Positions 45,136 through 54,039 of a stretch of 64,000 nucleotides of DNA are shown one piece after another. Each line of letters starts with the position of its first letter. The stretch's first letter is position 1. The stretch comes from Cerasibacillus terrae (lineage in GTDB: Bacteria > Bacillota > Bacilli > Bacillales > Amphibacillaceae), in NCBI RefSeq assembly GCF_008039555.1, contig NZ_VDUW01000002.1, forward strand, positions 248,001-312,000, in the 5' to 3' direction. The notes under the pieces were generated by a model. That model made no database searches, was not told where the DNA came from, and saw only the letters and a list, made by a program, of their open reading frames with translations. Made by a program: the position numbers and the translations under genes.

Positions 45136-45155
45136 TGAATGAGCGCTCGCTTTTT
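45136..45155 (+). promoter_or_regulatory. Candidate TetR/FadR-type operator
   Basis: TGAATGAGCGCTCGCTTTTT has a GAGCGCTC palindromic centre and a left half like that of the FadR box of Bacillus (TGAATGA...). A related TGAGCG-N2-ACTCA occurs before the acyl-CoA dehydrogenase gene. The right half is imperfect. Confidence 0.4.
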
Positions 45156-45216
45156 AAAACATCTTAATTAATTACCGCTAAATTTTATAAAAATGGAGGT
45201 GTATTAAAAAGAGTGC

Positions 45217-45230
45217 TGTAATCGTTTACA
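45217..45230 (+). promoter_or_regulatory. Catabolite-responsive element (CcpA box)
   Basis: TGTAATCGTTTACA matches the CRE consensus TGWAANCGNTNWCA at every position. It lies 63 bases before the citrate synthase start, so glucose repression of this pathway through CcpA is likely. Confidence 0.8.
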
Positions 45231-45292
45231 TGTTTGAAAAATAGAAAAACTATGCAAAAAGATAGAGTAATAAAAATAGGGGGATAAAAGAT

Positions 45293-46411
45293 ATGCAAAC
45301 GACAAATAAATTTGTACCAGGATTAGATGGTGTTGTAGCTTCAGAAACGGCGATTTCACTTTTAGACACAAAAGAAGAGAAGATTATTATTCGAGGTTAT
45401 GAACTAATTGAGTTATCAAGAGAAAATGATTTCCTTGATATGGTTCATTTGCTTCTGGAAAATTCACTTCCAACGGCTGAAGAGAAGGAAAAATTAGATA
45501 AAAAATTAAAAGATAATTATGGGTTACCAAAAGAAATCTATGACATTTTAAAGCTACTTCCAAAGGATACACATCCAATGGATGGACTACGAACAGGACT
45601 TTCCAGTTTGGGAGGGTTTGATAAAGATTTATTAGATTTTTCTACCGAAGTTAATAAAGATAGAGCATATGATTTGTTGGCAAAATTACCTGCATTAATT
45701 GTGAATAGTTATCATATTTTAAATGGGGATGAGCCAATTGAGCCACGTCAGGATCTATCATACGGTGCGAATTTCCTTTACATGGTTACAGGTAGAGTTC
45801 CATCAAAGCTAGAAGAAGAAATCTTCGACCGTGCACTTTTACTATATAGTGAACACGAAATGCCGAACTCAACATTTACTGCTCGTGTAATTGCTTCGAC
45901 AATGTCTGATCTTTATGGTGCTTTAACTGGTGCGGTTGCATCATTAAAAGGATATTTACATGGTGGAGCAAACGAAGCGGTCATGCATGATCTATTAAAA
46001 GCAGACTCTGCTTCTGAATTTGAAGAGCTTATTATGAATAAACTTCGTAACAAAGAAAAAGTAATGGGTTTTGGACACCGTGTATATATGAAGAAAATGG
46101 ATCCAAGAGCACTAGTTATGAAAGATGCTTTAAAACAATTATGTGAGGCAAAAGGAGACTATAAACTGCTTGAAATGTGTGAAGCAGGGGAGAAAGTAAT
46201 GGAAAGAGAAATTGGTATCTATCCTAACTTGGACTATTATGTTGCTCCATGTTACTGGTTACTAGATATTCCGATTCCATTGTACACACCAATTTTCTAT
46301 GGTTCACGTGCTTCAGGCCTGACTGCACATGTTATTGAGCAACATGACAATAACCGTTTATTCCGTCCACGTGTTAAATATACTGGTGAGCAGTATTCAC
46401 CAATCAAATAG
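45293..46411 (+). CDS. Citrate synthase/2-methylcitrate synthase family protein
   Basis: A 372-residue short-type (Gram-positive) citrate synthase. 'YLHGGANEAVMHDLL' near residue 223 and 'VMGFGHRVYMKKMDPRA' near 258 contain the two active-site His residues, and 'YTPIFYGSRASGLTAHVIEQ' near 340 the end of the active site. It condenses acetyl-CoA or propionyl-CoA with oxaloacetate. Because the genes downstream turn isobutyryl-CoA into propionyl-CoA, a 2-methylcitrate synthase (MmgD-like) role is attractive, but sequence alone does not separate the two activities. A CRE box and a possible TetR-type operator precede it. A start at ATG 45293 after AGGGGGAT is clear. Confidence 0.88.
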   Translation: MQTTNKFVPGLDGVVASETAISLLDTKEEKIIIRGYELIELSRENDFLDMVHLLLENSLPTAEEKEKLDKKLKDNYGLPKEIYDILKLLPKDTHPMDGLRTGLSSLGGFDKDLLDFSTEVNKDRAYDLLAKLPALIVNSYHILNGDEPIEPRQDLSYGANFLYMVTGRVPSKLEEEIFDRALLLYSEHEMPNSTFTARVIASTMSDLYGALTGAVASLKGYLHGGANEAVMHDLLKADSASEFEELIMNKLRNKEKVMGFGHRVYMKKMDPRALVMKDALKQLCEAKGDYKLLEMCEAGEKVMEREIGIYPNLDYYVAPCYWLLDIPIPLYTPIFYGSRASGLTAHVIEQHDNNRLFRPRVKYTGEQYSPIK

Positions 46412-46733
46412 TATAAAGGATACTTAGAAAACACGATAATTTTGTTCCAAGACATAGAAAAAATTTACTACCACGAGCAATAAATGACCTATACTGATCG
46501 GTGAATGGCGGATGATGGAGTAGGGTCCATCTTTCCTCCATTCAATCGGTCATCCATCTTATTTGTCACCACGAGTGAATCACTGCCCACCAATTCGCGA
46601 CTAAAAAAATCGCGAACCCATACATTATATAATAGCAACTAGAAAAGGGAAAGATTTATAGACTTTTTATAAATATGATAAGAAAATTCTGTTGATAGTA
46701 AACTTTAATCTATCAAAAAAATTTCAAATAAAT

Positions 46734-46747
46734 AGAAAGCGTTTTCA
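46734..46747 (+). promoter_or_regulatory. CRE-like box before the acyl-CoA dehydrogenase operon
   Basis: AGAAAGCGTTTTCA matches 13 of 14 positions of the CcpA consensus and lies about 145 bases before the first gene of the operon. Confidence 0.65.
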
Positions 46748-46818
46748 TATAATTGCTATTTCTTCGTAAAGAATTAATAATGACATTCCGAACATACACA
46801 TCTGAGAAAAGATATTTT

Positions 46819-46832
46819 TGAGCGACCACTCA
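46819..46832 (+). promoter_or_regulatory. Candidate TetR-type operator
   Basis: TGAGCGACCACTCA is an imperfect palindrome with TGAG/CTCA arms. It lies 60 bases before the acyl-CoA dehydrogenase start and shares GAGCG with the element at 45136. Confidence 0.4.
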
Positions 46833-46891
46833 ATCTGTATAAAAAATAAATGAATTTTTAGTGTTTTTAGAAACAGGAGGGAGTTGAATGA

Positions 46892-48565
46892 ATGGAAAGG
46901 TTAAAACAGAAATCTGTTTTTCCAGTCATAGGAGATTTAAAAAATTTCCCAACACCAGATGATTTAAACGACGAGGAAAAAATGATTGCGACAATGGTAT
47001 CTCAATTTGTCGATGAAAGTATTTTACCACAACTAGAAAGTCTTGAAAATCATGATTATGATTTAACGAAAGAATTATTTACTGCTGCCGGCGAGCTTGG
47101 CTTAATGGGGGTAGAAGTCCCTGAGGAATATGGTGGACTTGAACTTGGTAAGAAAGTATCTGGTTTAATCGCTGAAAAAATGGGATATGCAGCCTCATTT
47201 AGTGTTGCATTTAACATTCACTCTGGTGTCGGTTTATTACCATATGTTTTATATGGTACTGACGAACAAAAGCAAAAATATGTTCCGAAATTGGCTTCAG
47301 GAGAATGGATTGGCGCATATGCCTTAACAGAACCAAATGCCGGCTCAGACGCCTTAGCAGCAAAAACTTCTGCCAAATGGGAAGAAGACAGTAAGACATG
47401 GGTACTAAGCGGGGAGAAGCAATGGATTACCAATGCCCATCTGGCCAATACTTATGTTGTCTTTGCAAAAGGAGAAGAAGGAATTACCGCCTTCATTGTG
47501 GAGCGGGATATGCCAGGTGTTTCTGTTGGTCCAGAGGAAAAGAAGCTTGGTATCAAAGGATCATCCACTGCTACATTAATATTGGATCAAGTTCGTTTAT
47601 CTAATGACCATGTACTAGGAACAGTTGGAAAAGGGCATTACATTGCCTTAAATATTTTGAATCTTGCGAGACTAAAGCTTGCCTTTTCCAATATAGGAAT
47701 GGCAAAGCAGGCGATGGAAATCGCAATTCAATATGGATTAGAAAGAAAGCAATTTGCGACTAAAATAGTAGATTTTCCAATAATTCAGGAGAAAATTGCC
47801 AATATGGCAGTAGCTATTTATGGCGTAGAAAGTATGGCCTATTATACGGCACATTTGTTGGATGAAATTGACAATAATGAAAAATTGGTCAAAGAACTTT
47901 CCAATTACATGATGGATTGTGCCATGAATAAAGTAAAAGCATCCGAAACATTGGATTATGTTGTTGATGAGTCTCTGCAAATTCATGGTGGATATGGATT
48001 TATGGAAGAATACGATATTACTAGAATGTACCGTGATGCGCGGATTAATCGAATTTTTGAAGGAACAAATGAAATTAATCGCTTGACTGTAGCCAAGGCT
48101 CTTTTAAATCAATATAGGAAAGATTCCAATGTATTGAAAGAAGTTGGGAAACCGACCAGTCGGAACGAGCAATTTATTTATCATGCGATCCAATTAATTG
48201 ATAACGTGGTAGAAAACTTGCCAGAAATGGACCGAAAAACAATGGATGATTATCAAGACTATTTACGGGTCATTTCCGATATGTTAACAGAAGTGTATCA
48301 GATGAAAGCCGTATTATATCGCTCATTGAAAGATGATGCGAACCAAATAAAGGAAATGATAGCAGATATTATTTGTGAAGAAGGTTTTCAACTAATTGAA
48401 ATGCAAGCAACAACCCTTATCGCATCCATTGTAAAAGATGAAGGGAAAAAGGCGGAAATGTTGGCAAGTATAAAGGGCACAGAAATCCCAATTTATACCG
48501 ATTTGTTTGCGAAAAAGAAAGAAATTTCCAAAAAACAAGTGGAAACAGGCAAATATGCCGTTTAA
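46892..48565 (+). CDS. Acyl-CoA dehydrogenase with C-terminal extension
   Basis: A 557-residue flavoprotein, longer than the usual 380 because of a helical C-terminal extension as in FadE-type Bacillus enzymes. It has 'YALTEPNAGSDALAAKTSA' (FAD-binding middle domain) near residue 148, 'KQWITNAHLANTYVV' near 177, 'LQIHGGYGFMEEYDITRMYR' near 362 and 'IFEGTNEINRL' near 388 with the likely catalytic Glu. It introduces the alpha-beta double bond into an acyl-CoA. The operon context suggests isobutyryl-CoA. GGAGGG lies before ATG 46892; an ATG four bases earlier is out of frame. It leads an operon with mmsB and mmsA. Confidence 0.88.
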   Translation: MERLKQKSVFPVIGDLKNFPTPDDLNDEEKMIATMVSQFVDESILPQLESLENHDYDLTKELFTAAGELGLMGVEVPEEYGGLELGKKVSGLIAEKMGYAASFSVAFNIHSGVGLLPYVLYGTDEQKQKYVPKLASGEWIGAYALTEPNAGSDALAAKTSAKWEEDSKTWVLSGEKQWITNAHLANTYVVFAKGEEGITAFIVERDMPGVSVGPEEKKLGIKGSSTATLILDQVRLSNDHVLGTVGKGHYIALNILNLARLKLAFSNIGMAKQAMEIAIQYGLERKQFATKIVDFPIIQEKIANMAVAIYGVESMAYYTAHLLDEIDNNEKLVKELSNYMMDCAMNKVKASETLDYVVDESLQIHGGYGFMEEYDITRMYRDARINRIFEGTNEINRLTVAKALLNQYRKDSNVLKEVGKPTSRNEQFIYHAIQLIDNVVENLPEMDRKTMDDYQDYLRVISDMLTEVYQMKAVLYRSLKDDANQIKEMIADIICEEGFQLIEMQATTLIASIVKDEGKKAEMLASIKGTEIPIYTDLFAKKKEISKKQVETGKYAV

Positions 48566-48599
48566 ATAAATATATATGAAAGAGGAAGGGAGCGATTAG

Positions 48600-49502
48600 A
48601 TGGAAAAAATAGGTTTTATTGGATTAGGAAATATGGGAATGCCAATGTCAAAGAATTTAGTGGAAGATGGCTATGATGTATTGGGACATGACTTAAACAA
48701 AGATGCCTTAACTCAATTTGAAGAAGCAGGAGGAAAAACTGCTAACTCAGGCGGAGAAGTAGCAGCCAATTGTGATGTCGTTTTCACCAGTTTACCGTCC
48801 TCCAAAGCGGCAGAAGCTGTATACCTCGGGGAGGATGGATTGATTTCCCATAGCCACAAAGACATTGTTTTGGTGGATACGAGTACAGTTGCTCCAGAAA
48901 TGAATGAAAAAATTGCTAAAGCAGCTACTGAAAAAGGAATCGCATTTCTTGCTGCTCCAGTAAGTGGGGGAGTAATTGGTGCGGTAAACCGTACACTTAC
49001 CTTTATGGTTGGTGGTTCTGAGGAAGTTTTCAAGCAAGTATTACCACTGATCAATGCCCTAGGAACTGATTGCTTCCATGTTGGTGAGACCATTGACAGT
49101 GGTACAACGGTTAAACTGATTAATAATCTATTAATCGGATTCTATACAGCAGGGGTTAGTGAGGCACTGCAATTAGCGAATAAAAAAGACATTGACCTCG
49201 ATAAGTTATTTGACATGTTAAATGTCAGTTACGGTCAGAGCCGCATTTATGAAAGAAATTATAAAACATATATTGCAAATAACGATTATGAACCGGGATT
49301 TACCATTTCTTTATTGTTAAAAGACCTTGGATTTGCCCTTGATTTGGCAAAACAACAAGATTTAAACCTACCAATTAGTGAGCAATTAGTATCTTTATAT
49401 ACAGAAACAGAAAAGGAAGGCTATGGACCGAAAGATATGGCGGTTCTTTATGAAAAAGTAAAAGCACAAGGAAAAACAAGAGAGGGGCTTGATACAAAAT
49501 GA
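48600..49502 (+). CDS. mmsB: 3-hydroxyisobutyrate dehydrogenase
   Basis: A 300-residue NAD-dependent beta-hydroxyacid dehydrogenase. The N-terminal dinucleotide loop is '[17 protein letters not shown]', the substrate signature is '[13 protein letters not shown]' near 118 and the catalytic Lys lies in '[20 protein letters not shown]' near 172. It oxidises 3-hydroxyisobutyrate to methylmalonate semialdehyde, the substrate of the next gene. GAGGAAGGGAG precedes the ATG. Its stop overlaps the mmsA start by four bases (ATGA). Confidence 0.9.
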   Translation: MEKIGFIGLGNMGMPMSKNLVEDGYDVLGHDLNKDALTQFEEAGGKTANSGGEVAANCDVVFTSLPSSKAAEAVYLGEDGLISHSHKDIVLVDTSTVAPEMNEKIAKAATEKGIAFLAAPVSGGVIGAVNRTLTFMVGGSEEVFKQVLPLINALGTDCFHVGETIDSGTTVKLINNLLIGFYTAGVSEALQLANKKDIDLDKLFDMLNVSYGQSRIYERNYKTYIANNDYEPGFTISLLLKDLGFALDLAKQQDLNLPISEQLVSLYTETEKEGYGPKDMAVLYEKVKAQGKTREGLDTK

Positions 49503-50968
49503 TGAAAACAGACATTAAAATGGTGAAAAATTTTATAGGTGATGCATGGGTAGACTCGAGAGGCACGGAGGTAGAGGTTGTCCCAAATCCAGCAACAGGG
49601 GAAGCAATCGCACATGTACCATTATCTACGGTAGAAGATGTGAATGATGCGGTAAAAGCGGCAGCCGAGGCATATCCAGAATGGTCAGCGACACCAGTTC
49701 CAGCTCGAACGAAGCCATTGTTTAAATATTTAGAGCTATTAGAGGAAAATAAGGAAGAATTAGCGAAAATCATTACCCTAGAAAATGGAAAAACATTAAC
49801 AGATGCACGTGGGGAAGTTCGTCGTGGAATTGAAGCCGTGGAACTTGCGACATCCACACCATCCATGATGATGGGGGATGCCCTACCGAATATTGCAACT
49901 GGTATTGATGGGTCCATCTGGCGTTACTCACTCGGTGTAGTAGGTGGGATTACACCGTTTAACTTTCCGATGATGATTCCAGCATGGATGTTCCCATTAG
50001 CGATTGCTTGTGGTAATACATTCGTATTAAAAACGTCCGAGCGTACACCACTACTCGCGGAAAAACTGGTAGACTATTTCTATCAAGCTGGCTTTCCAAA
50101 AGGTATACTAAACCTTGTCCAAGGTGGAAAAGATGTCGTTAATCGTATGTTAGAACATCCAGATATTGAAGCAATCTCCTTTGTCGGTTCTGAACCTGTA
50201 GCAAGACATGTTTACAAAACAGGAACAGCCAATGGAAAACGCGTGCAAGCATTAGCTGGAGCGAAAAACCATTCTGTTGTGATGCCTGACTGTAACCTAG
50301 AAAAAACAGTCCAAGGAATTATCGGTTCTGCTTTCGGAAGTAGTGGAGAACGCTGTATGGCAACATCTGTTGTAGCTGTGCCAGATGAATATGCAGATAC
50401 ATTCCTTGAAAAATTTGTGGAAGAAACGAAGAAATTAGATGTAGGTGACGGGCGTTTTGAGGCTAATTTCGTTGGACCACTAATCCGTGATTCTCATAAA
50501 GAGCGTGTTCTCGGTTATGTGGATAAAGGGGTAGAAGAAGGAGCAGAATTACTTGTCGATGGTCGAGAAAAAGGTGAAAAAGTATCAAAAGAAGATGGCG
50601 GATACTATGTAGGTGCAACGATTTTCGATAAAGTAAATCCAGATATGAAAATTTGGCAAGATGAAATTTTCGCACCAGTACTTAGTGTTGTTCGTGTGAA
50701 GGATTTGCAGGAAGCGATTGACCTAACTAATAAATCCAAATTCGCAAATGGAGCGGTGATCTACACAACCAATGGAAAACATGCCCAAACATTTAGAAAC
50801 CAAATTGATGCTGGTATGGTCGGAATCAATGTCAACGTCCCAGCACCAATGGCATTCTTCGCCTTCGCTGGAAACAAAGCATCCTTCTTCGGCGACCTAG
50901 GAACAAACGGAAAAGACGGTGTCCAATTCTACACAAGGAAAAAAGTCGTTACCGAAAGATGGTTCTAA
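49499..50968 (+). CDS. mmsA: Methylmalonate-semialdehyde dehydrogenase (CoA-acylating)
   Basis: A 489-residue ALDH of MmsA/IolA type. The nucleophilic Cys sits in '[15 protein letters not shown]' near residue 285, the GERCMA form being typical of this CoA-dependent branch. '[20 protein letters not shown]' near 158 and the C-terminal 'KKVVTERW' also fit. It converts methylmalonate semialdehyde to propionyl-CoA and CO2, ending the valine branch; the enzyme family also acts on malonate semialdehyde. It is coupled to mmsB by an ATGA overlap and followed by a strong terminator. Confidence 0.9.
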   Translation: MMKTDIKMVKNFIGDAWVDSRGTEVEVVPNPATGEAIAHVPLSTVEDVNDAVKAAAEAYPEWSATPVPARTKPLFKYLELLEENKEELAKIITLENGKTLTDARGEVRRGIEAVELATSTPSMMMGDALPNIATGIDGSIWRYSLGVVGGITPFNFPMMIPAWMFPLAIACGNTFVLKTSERTPLLAEKLVDYFYQAGFPKGILNLVQGGKDVVNRMLEHPDIEAISFVGSEPVARHVYKTGTANGKRVQALAGAKNHSVVMPDCNLEKTVQGIIGSAFGSSGERCMATSVVAVPDEYADTFLEKFVEETKKLDVGDGRFEANFVGPLIRDSHKERVLGYVDKGVEEGAELLVDGREKGEKVSKEDGGYYVGATIFDKVNPDMKIWQDEIFAPVLSVVRVKDLQEAIDLTNKSKFANGAVIYTTNGKHAQTFRNQIDAGMVGINVNVPAPMAFFAFAGNKASFFGDLGTNGKDGVQFYTRKKVVTERWF

Positions 50969-50986
50969 TTAAATATAAAAAAAAGG

Positions 50987-51016
50987 AAACGAAGCGGCCC
51001 GCCGCTTCGTTTTTTT
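50987..51016 (+). terminator. Rho-independent terminator after mmsA
   Basis: AAACGAAGCGGC and GCCGCTTCGTTT form a 12-bp perfect stem with a two-base loop, followed by a T-run. Confidence 0.92.
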
Positions 51017-51033
51017 AAGTGGTGGGAAAGGAA

Positions 51034-51057
51034 GATTTTCTGCTAAAGCAGAAAATC
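51034..51057 (+). repeat. Perfect inverted repeat at the edge of array 3
   Basis: GATTTTCTGC-TAAA-GCAGAAAATC is a 10-bp perfect stem with a tetraloop, between the mmsA terminator and array 3. A related TTAAAGCAGAAAAT occurs near 60255. Confidence 0.7.
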
Positions 51058-51065
51058 AACCATAT

Positions 51066-51917
51066 AAATGTCTTGGATTCGGATATCTTGTTTGGGATCC
51101 CGGGATATTGTGCTTAGGATCCAGGTATCTGTGTTCTGAATCCCGATATATGTGCTTGAATCCCGATATGTGCGTTTGGATCCCGATATATGTGCTTGAA
51201 TCCCGATATATTTGTTTGAATCCCGATATAATGTTCTGAATCCCGATATATTGCTCTGAATCCCGATATATTTGTTTGAATCCCGATATATTGCTCTGAA
51301 TCCCGATATATTTGTTTGAATCCCGATATATGTGCTTGAATCCCGATATCTGTGCTTGAATCCCGATATATTCGCTCGAATCCCGATATCTGTGCTTGAA
51401 TCCCGATATATGTGCTTGAATCCCGATATATGTGCTTGAATCCCGATATCTGTGCTTGAATCCCGATATATCGTGTTGAATCCCGATATATGTGCTCGAA
51501 TCCCGATATATTTGCCCGAATCCCGATATATGTGCCTGAATCCCGATATCTTGCTCCGAATCCCGATATATTTGTTTGGATCCCGATATAATGCTCTGAA
51601 TCCCGATATATTTGATCGAATCCCGATATAATGTTCTGAATCCCGATATCTGTGCTCGAATCCCGATATATTGCTCTGAATCCCGATATCTGTGCTCGAA
51701 TCCCGATATATGTGCTTGAATCCCGATATCTGTGCTCGAATCCCGATATATGTGCTTGAATCCCGATATAATGCTCCGAATCCCGATATCTGCATCTGAA
51801 TCCCGATATCTGTGCTCGAATCCCGATATATTGCTCTGAATCCCGATATCTGTGCTCGAATCCCGATATATGTGCTTGAATCCCGATATCCCGTTCCAAA
51901 TCCCGATATCCCCCTCC
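51066..51917 (-). repeat. GAATCCCGATAT tandem array 3 (39 core units plus about three decayed ones)
   Basis: TCCCGATAT recurs 39 times at an exact 20-base period. Three decayed units (GGATTCGGATATC, GGATCCCGGGATATT, GGATCCAGGTATC) stand at the left edge, and a final unit with AAATCCC at the right. The array fills the gap between convergent mmsA and 3-hydroxyisobutyryl-CoA hydrolase genes. All three minus frames are open for about 285 codons and part of a plus frame is open too, purely because of the repeat. Confidence 0.96.
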
Positions 51918-51929
51918 ACCCCAAACCAA

Positions 51930-51965
51930 AAAAAGCTGCCCGCGTAATATCTCAGGCAGCTTTTT
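51930..51965 (-). terminator. Rho-independent terminator of the leftward hydrolase gene
   Basis: On the minus strand AAAAAGCTGCC and GGCAGCTTTTT (51955-51965 and 51930-51940) form a stem ending in a T-run, 16 bases after the hydrolase stop. Confidence 0.85.
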
Positions 51966-51980
51966 CACCTACTCCAAATC

Positions 51981-53021
51981 CTATTTTTCAAAAAATGAGG
52001 CAACCAATTCATCGGAGACTTGGTCTAATGTTTTATATTTATAATTTGGATTACGATCTTTATCAATTAGCACGGAGCGGACACCTTCGAAAAAGTCGTC
52101 ATGTTCCATGAATCGACTGGCAATGATTAAATCGATTGCAAGGCATTCTGCAAAGGATTTTCCCTCTCCTTTAATCAGTTGTTCTAGTGTGACTTTTAAG
52201 GAAACTGGTGATTTTTGAAGTAAGTCTTCCCTAGCTCCCACGGCGCAATCGCTAGACTCTGTTTCCAGCGATTGGATAATCTCTTCCACGGTATTAAATT
52301 GGAAATGTTTATCGATTGCCGGCTGTAATCTCTCGAGATTCCCGTATTCTTTCGGAGCTGACGCATGTTCCGATAACAGGGATTCTACTTTTTTCCTTAC
52401 ATCACCTGCATGCCACTCTACTTCTTTTAATTTTTCCAGCACGCCTACCAACTGCTCAGTCTGTATATGGTAATCAGCAGCCTCCATATATAAAACATCC
52501 GCAGCACCGAATGTTTTTGAGGTTAATGCGGCGTATCGACCGGTATATCCGGGAGCTTTATTCAAAAAGTAAGCTGCTCCAACATCAGGGAAGAACCCGA
52601 TATTCATTTCTGGCATCGCCCATTTTGTTTTTTCTGTGACGATCTTATAATCGGCACCATATGTTAGGCCAACACCCCCGCCCATTACAATACCATCTAG
52701 ATTCGCGATAATTGGTTTTGGATAATCATCAATAAATTGATCGGTTTCATACTCTAAATCGAAAAATGCAATAGCCTCTTGCTTTTTAGCGTCTGAATCT
52801 TTTGCTGCATACAGTGTTTTAATATCTCCACCGGCACAGAAGGCACGGTCGCCTGCAGCATCAAAAAGGATTACTTGAACATCATCATCATCTTTCCAAG
52901 CAGTGAGTGCTTCATGCACTTTCTTTAACATCACATCATTTAGTGAATTTAAAGCTTTTGGGCGATTTAACGTAATCGTTGCCAAGCCATTTTTCCCCTT
53001 TGTAACAAGAACTTCTTCCAT
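51981..53021 (-). CDS. 3-hydroxyisobutyryl-CoA hydrolase (crotonase family)
   Basis: A 346-residue crotonase-fold protein. 'DRAFCAGGDIKTLYAAKDSD' near residue 57 and 'IANLDGIVMGGGVGLTYGAD' near 104 build the oxyanion hole, and 'MPEMNIGFFPDVGAAYFLNK' near 132 has the active-site Glu and Asp with the PDVG form typical of 3-hydroxyisobutyryl-CoA hydrolases. The longer C-terminus also fits this subgroup rather than plain enoyl-CoA hydratase. It frees 3-hydroxyisobutyrate for MmsB. It follows the enoyl-CoA hydratase gene by 36 bases in the same direction. Confidence 0.86.
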   Translation of the reverse strand: MEEVLVTKGKNGLATITLNRPKALNSLNDVMLKKVHEALTAWKDDDDVQVILFDAAGDRAFCAGGDIKTLYAAKDSDAKKQEAIAFFDLEYETDQFIDDYPKPIIANLDGIVMGGGVGLTYGADYKIVTEKTKWAMPEMNIGFFPDVGAAYFLNKAPGYTGRYAALTSKTFGAADVLYMEAADYHIQTEQLVGVLEKLKEVEWHAGDVRKKVESLLSEHASAPKEYGNLERLQPAIDKHFQFNTVEEIIQSLETESSDCAVGAREDLLQKSPVSLKVTLEQLIKGEGKSFAECLAIDLIIASRFMEHDDFFEGVRSVLIDKDRNPNYKYKTLDQVSDELVASFFEK

Positions 53022-53057
53022 TCGTATCTTTCTCCTTTCACCCTTGATTATAAAACA

Positions 53058-53843
53058 TTATTGATGTTTAAAATCTGGCTTACGTTTTTCAACAAATGCA
53101 GTAATTCCCTCTTTTGCATCATCTGTTAAAAATAGTTCCGCAAATTTTACGCGCTCACGCTCCAGGCCGTGTTCCAGTGCTTCATCTGCACCTTGCACAA
53201 CACATTCAAGCGCGCGCTTCACACTTGTCATGCTTTTTCCAGCAACTAGTGAATTAGCAAGTGTGAGTGCTGTATCCATTAGTTCATCACCTTTCACAGC
53301 TGCTTGAACGAGACCTATTTCGGCTGCCTCTTTTCCTTTTACTTGTTTACTAGATAAAATCATCTCAAGTGCTGTAGGCATATCAACCAATTTGCGAAGA
53401 CGCTGGGTACCTCCAAATGCTGGAATAAGTCCGAGATTCAATTCAGGTAGACCTAAAACTGCATCCTCAGCTGCTAGGCGTAAATGACATGCCATGGATA
53501 ATTCCAATCCACCACCAAGTGCAGCACCATTAATCGCTGCGATAACTGGCTTTTTCATTTGTTCGATTTCATCACATAATGCTTGACCAGCCTCTGCCAT
53601 AGCAAAAGCAGCGTCATAATCACCAAAAGCTTCAGTAAATTCCTTAATATCTGCCCCAGCAACGAAAAATCTACCAGCACCAGTGACAATAATGGCATGT
53701 GTATCAATGTCGTCTTTCAATATTTGAAATGCTTCTCTTAGTTCTGTGATTGTTTGCGAAGATAATGTATTTGCTGGTGGATGATTAATTTCCACAATAG
53801 ATACATAATCTTCTCTTTTGATTGTAATCGTTTGCAATTCCAT
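53058..53843 (-). CDS. Enoyl-CoA hydratase
   Basis: A 261-residue crotonase of standard length. 'GAGRFFVAGADIKEF' near residue 56 and 'AAINGAALGGGLELSMACHL' near 97 form the oxyanion hole, and 'LPELNLGLIPAFGGTQRL' near 131 has the catalytic Glu. It hydrates an unsaturated acyl-CoA, in this setting probably methacrylyl-CoA. I use ATG 53843 because GGGGGGA lies about 11 bases upstream. The frame stays open to 53921 only by running through a tmRNA-like fragment. Confidence 0.86.
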   Translation of the reverse strand: MELQTITIKREDYVSIVEINHPPANTLSSQTITELREAFQILKDDIDTHAIIVTGAGRFFVAGADIKEFTEAFGDYDAAFAMAEAGQALCDEIEQMKKPVIAAINGAALGGGLELSMACHLRLAAEDAVLGLPELNLGLIPAFGGTQRLRKLVDMPTALEMILSSKQVKGKEAAEIGLVQAAVKGDELMDTALTLANSLVAGKSMTSVKRALECVVQGADEALEHGLERERVKFAELFLTDDAKEGITAFVEKRKPDFKHQ

Positions 53844-53880
53844 TTTTAATAAATCCCCCCTAAAAAATATCCTAGCATTT

Positions 53881-53909
53881 TGGTGGAGACGGTGGGAGTC
53901 GAACCCACC
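53881..53909 (-). repeat. 3' end of a tmRNA/tRNA gene (candidate attachment-site remnant)
   Basis: The minus strand shows GGTGGGTTCGACTCCCACCG followed by TCTCCACCA. This makes a five-pair T stem GTGGG/CCCAC with loop TTCGACT, then the seven acceptor bases CGTCTCC, a discriminator A and CCA. The matching 5' acceptor strand and the rest of the RNA are absent. CGTCTCC would pair with GGGGACG, the 5' end I recall for Bacillus tmRNA, so ssrA is the best guess. A tRNA source is not excluded. Confidence 0.65.
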
Positions 53910-54039
53910 ATACTTCCTCACTCCCCACTCTTGCTAAAAAATTCTTTCCTAACTCTATCATAAATGATAGCTTAATAAATAGTCAATGAAATCAGACAAC
54001 TAGTTTCAGAAAATAATGAAAAGGAGCGAAAAGTCGTAT

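Larger units (their letters stand above)
44701..45292 (+). other. Noncoding region upstream of citrate synthase
   Basis: No gene is supported: the open frame to 44954 starts inside copy E and lacks a ribosome site. The stretch carries a TetR-type operator candidate and a perfect CRE box, both listed separately. Confidence 0.5.
46412..46891 (+). other. Noncoding region between citrate synthase and acyl-CoA dehydrogenase
   Basis: It contains an imperfect hairpin (46510-46555) that may end the citrate synthase transcript, a small TTCGCGA inverted repeat (46594-46616), a CRE-like box and a TetR-like operator (listed separately). No gene is seen. Confidence 0.5.

Noticed and set aside
51043-51968. 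Three long overlapping minus-strand open frames that could encode 280-290 residue repeat proteins
   Set aside because: They arise from the stop-free 20-base repeat; all frames read the same peptide cycle, and none has a ribosome site or non-repeat domain. The same applies to the frames over 39.86-40.24 and 42.39-42.89 kb.
53881-53909. Complete tRNA or tmRNA gene on the minus strand
   Set aside because: Only the T arm, 3' acceptor strand and CCA are present; no 5' acceptor strand, D arm or anticodon arm occurs upstream on that strand.
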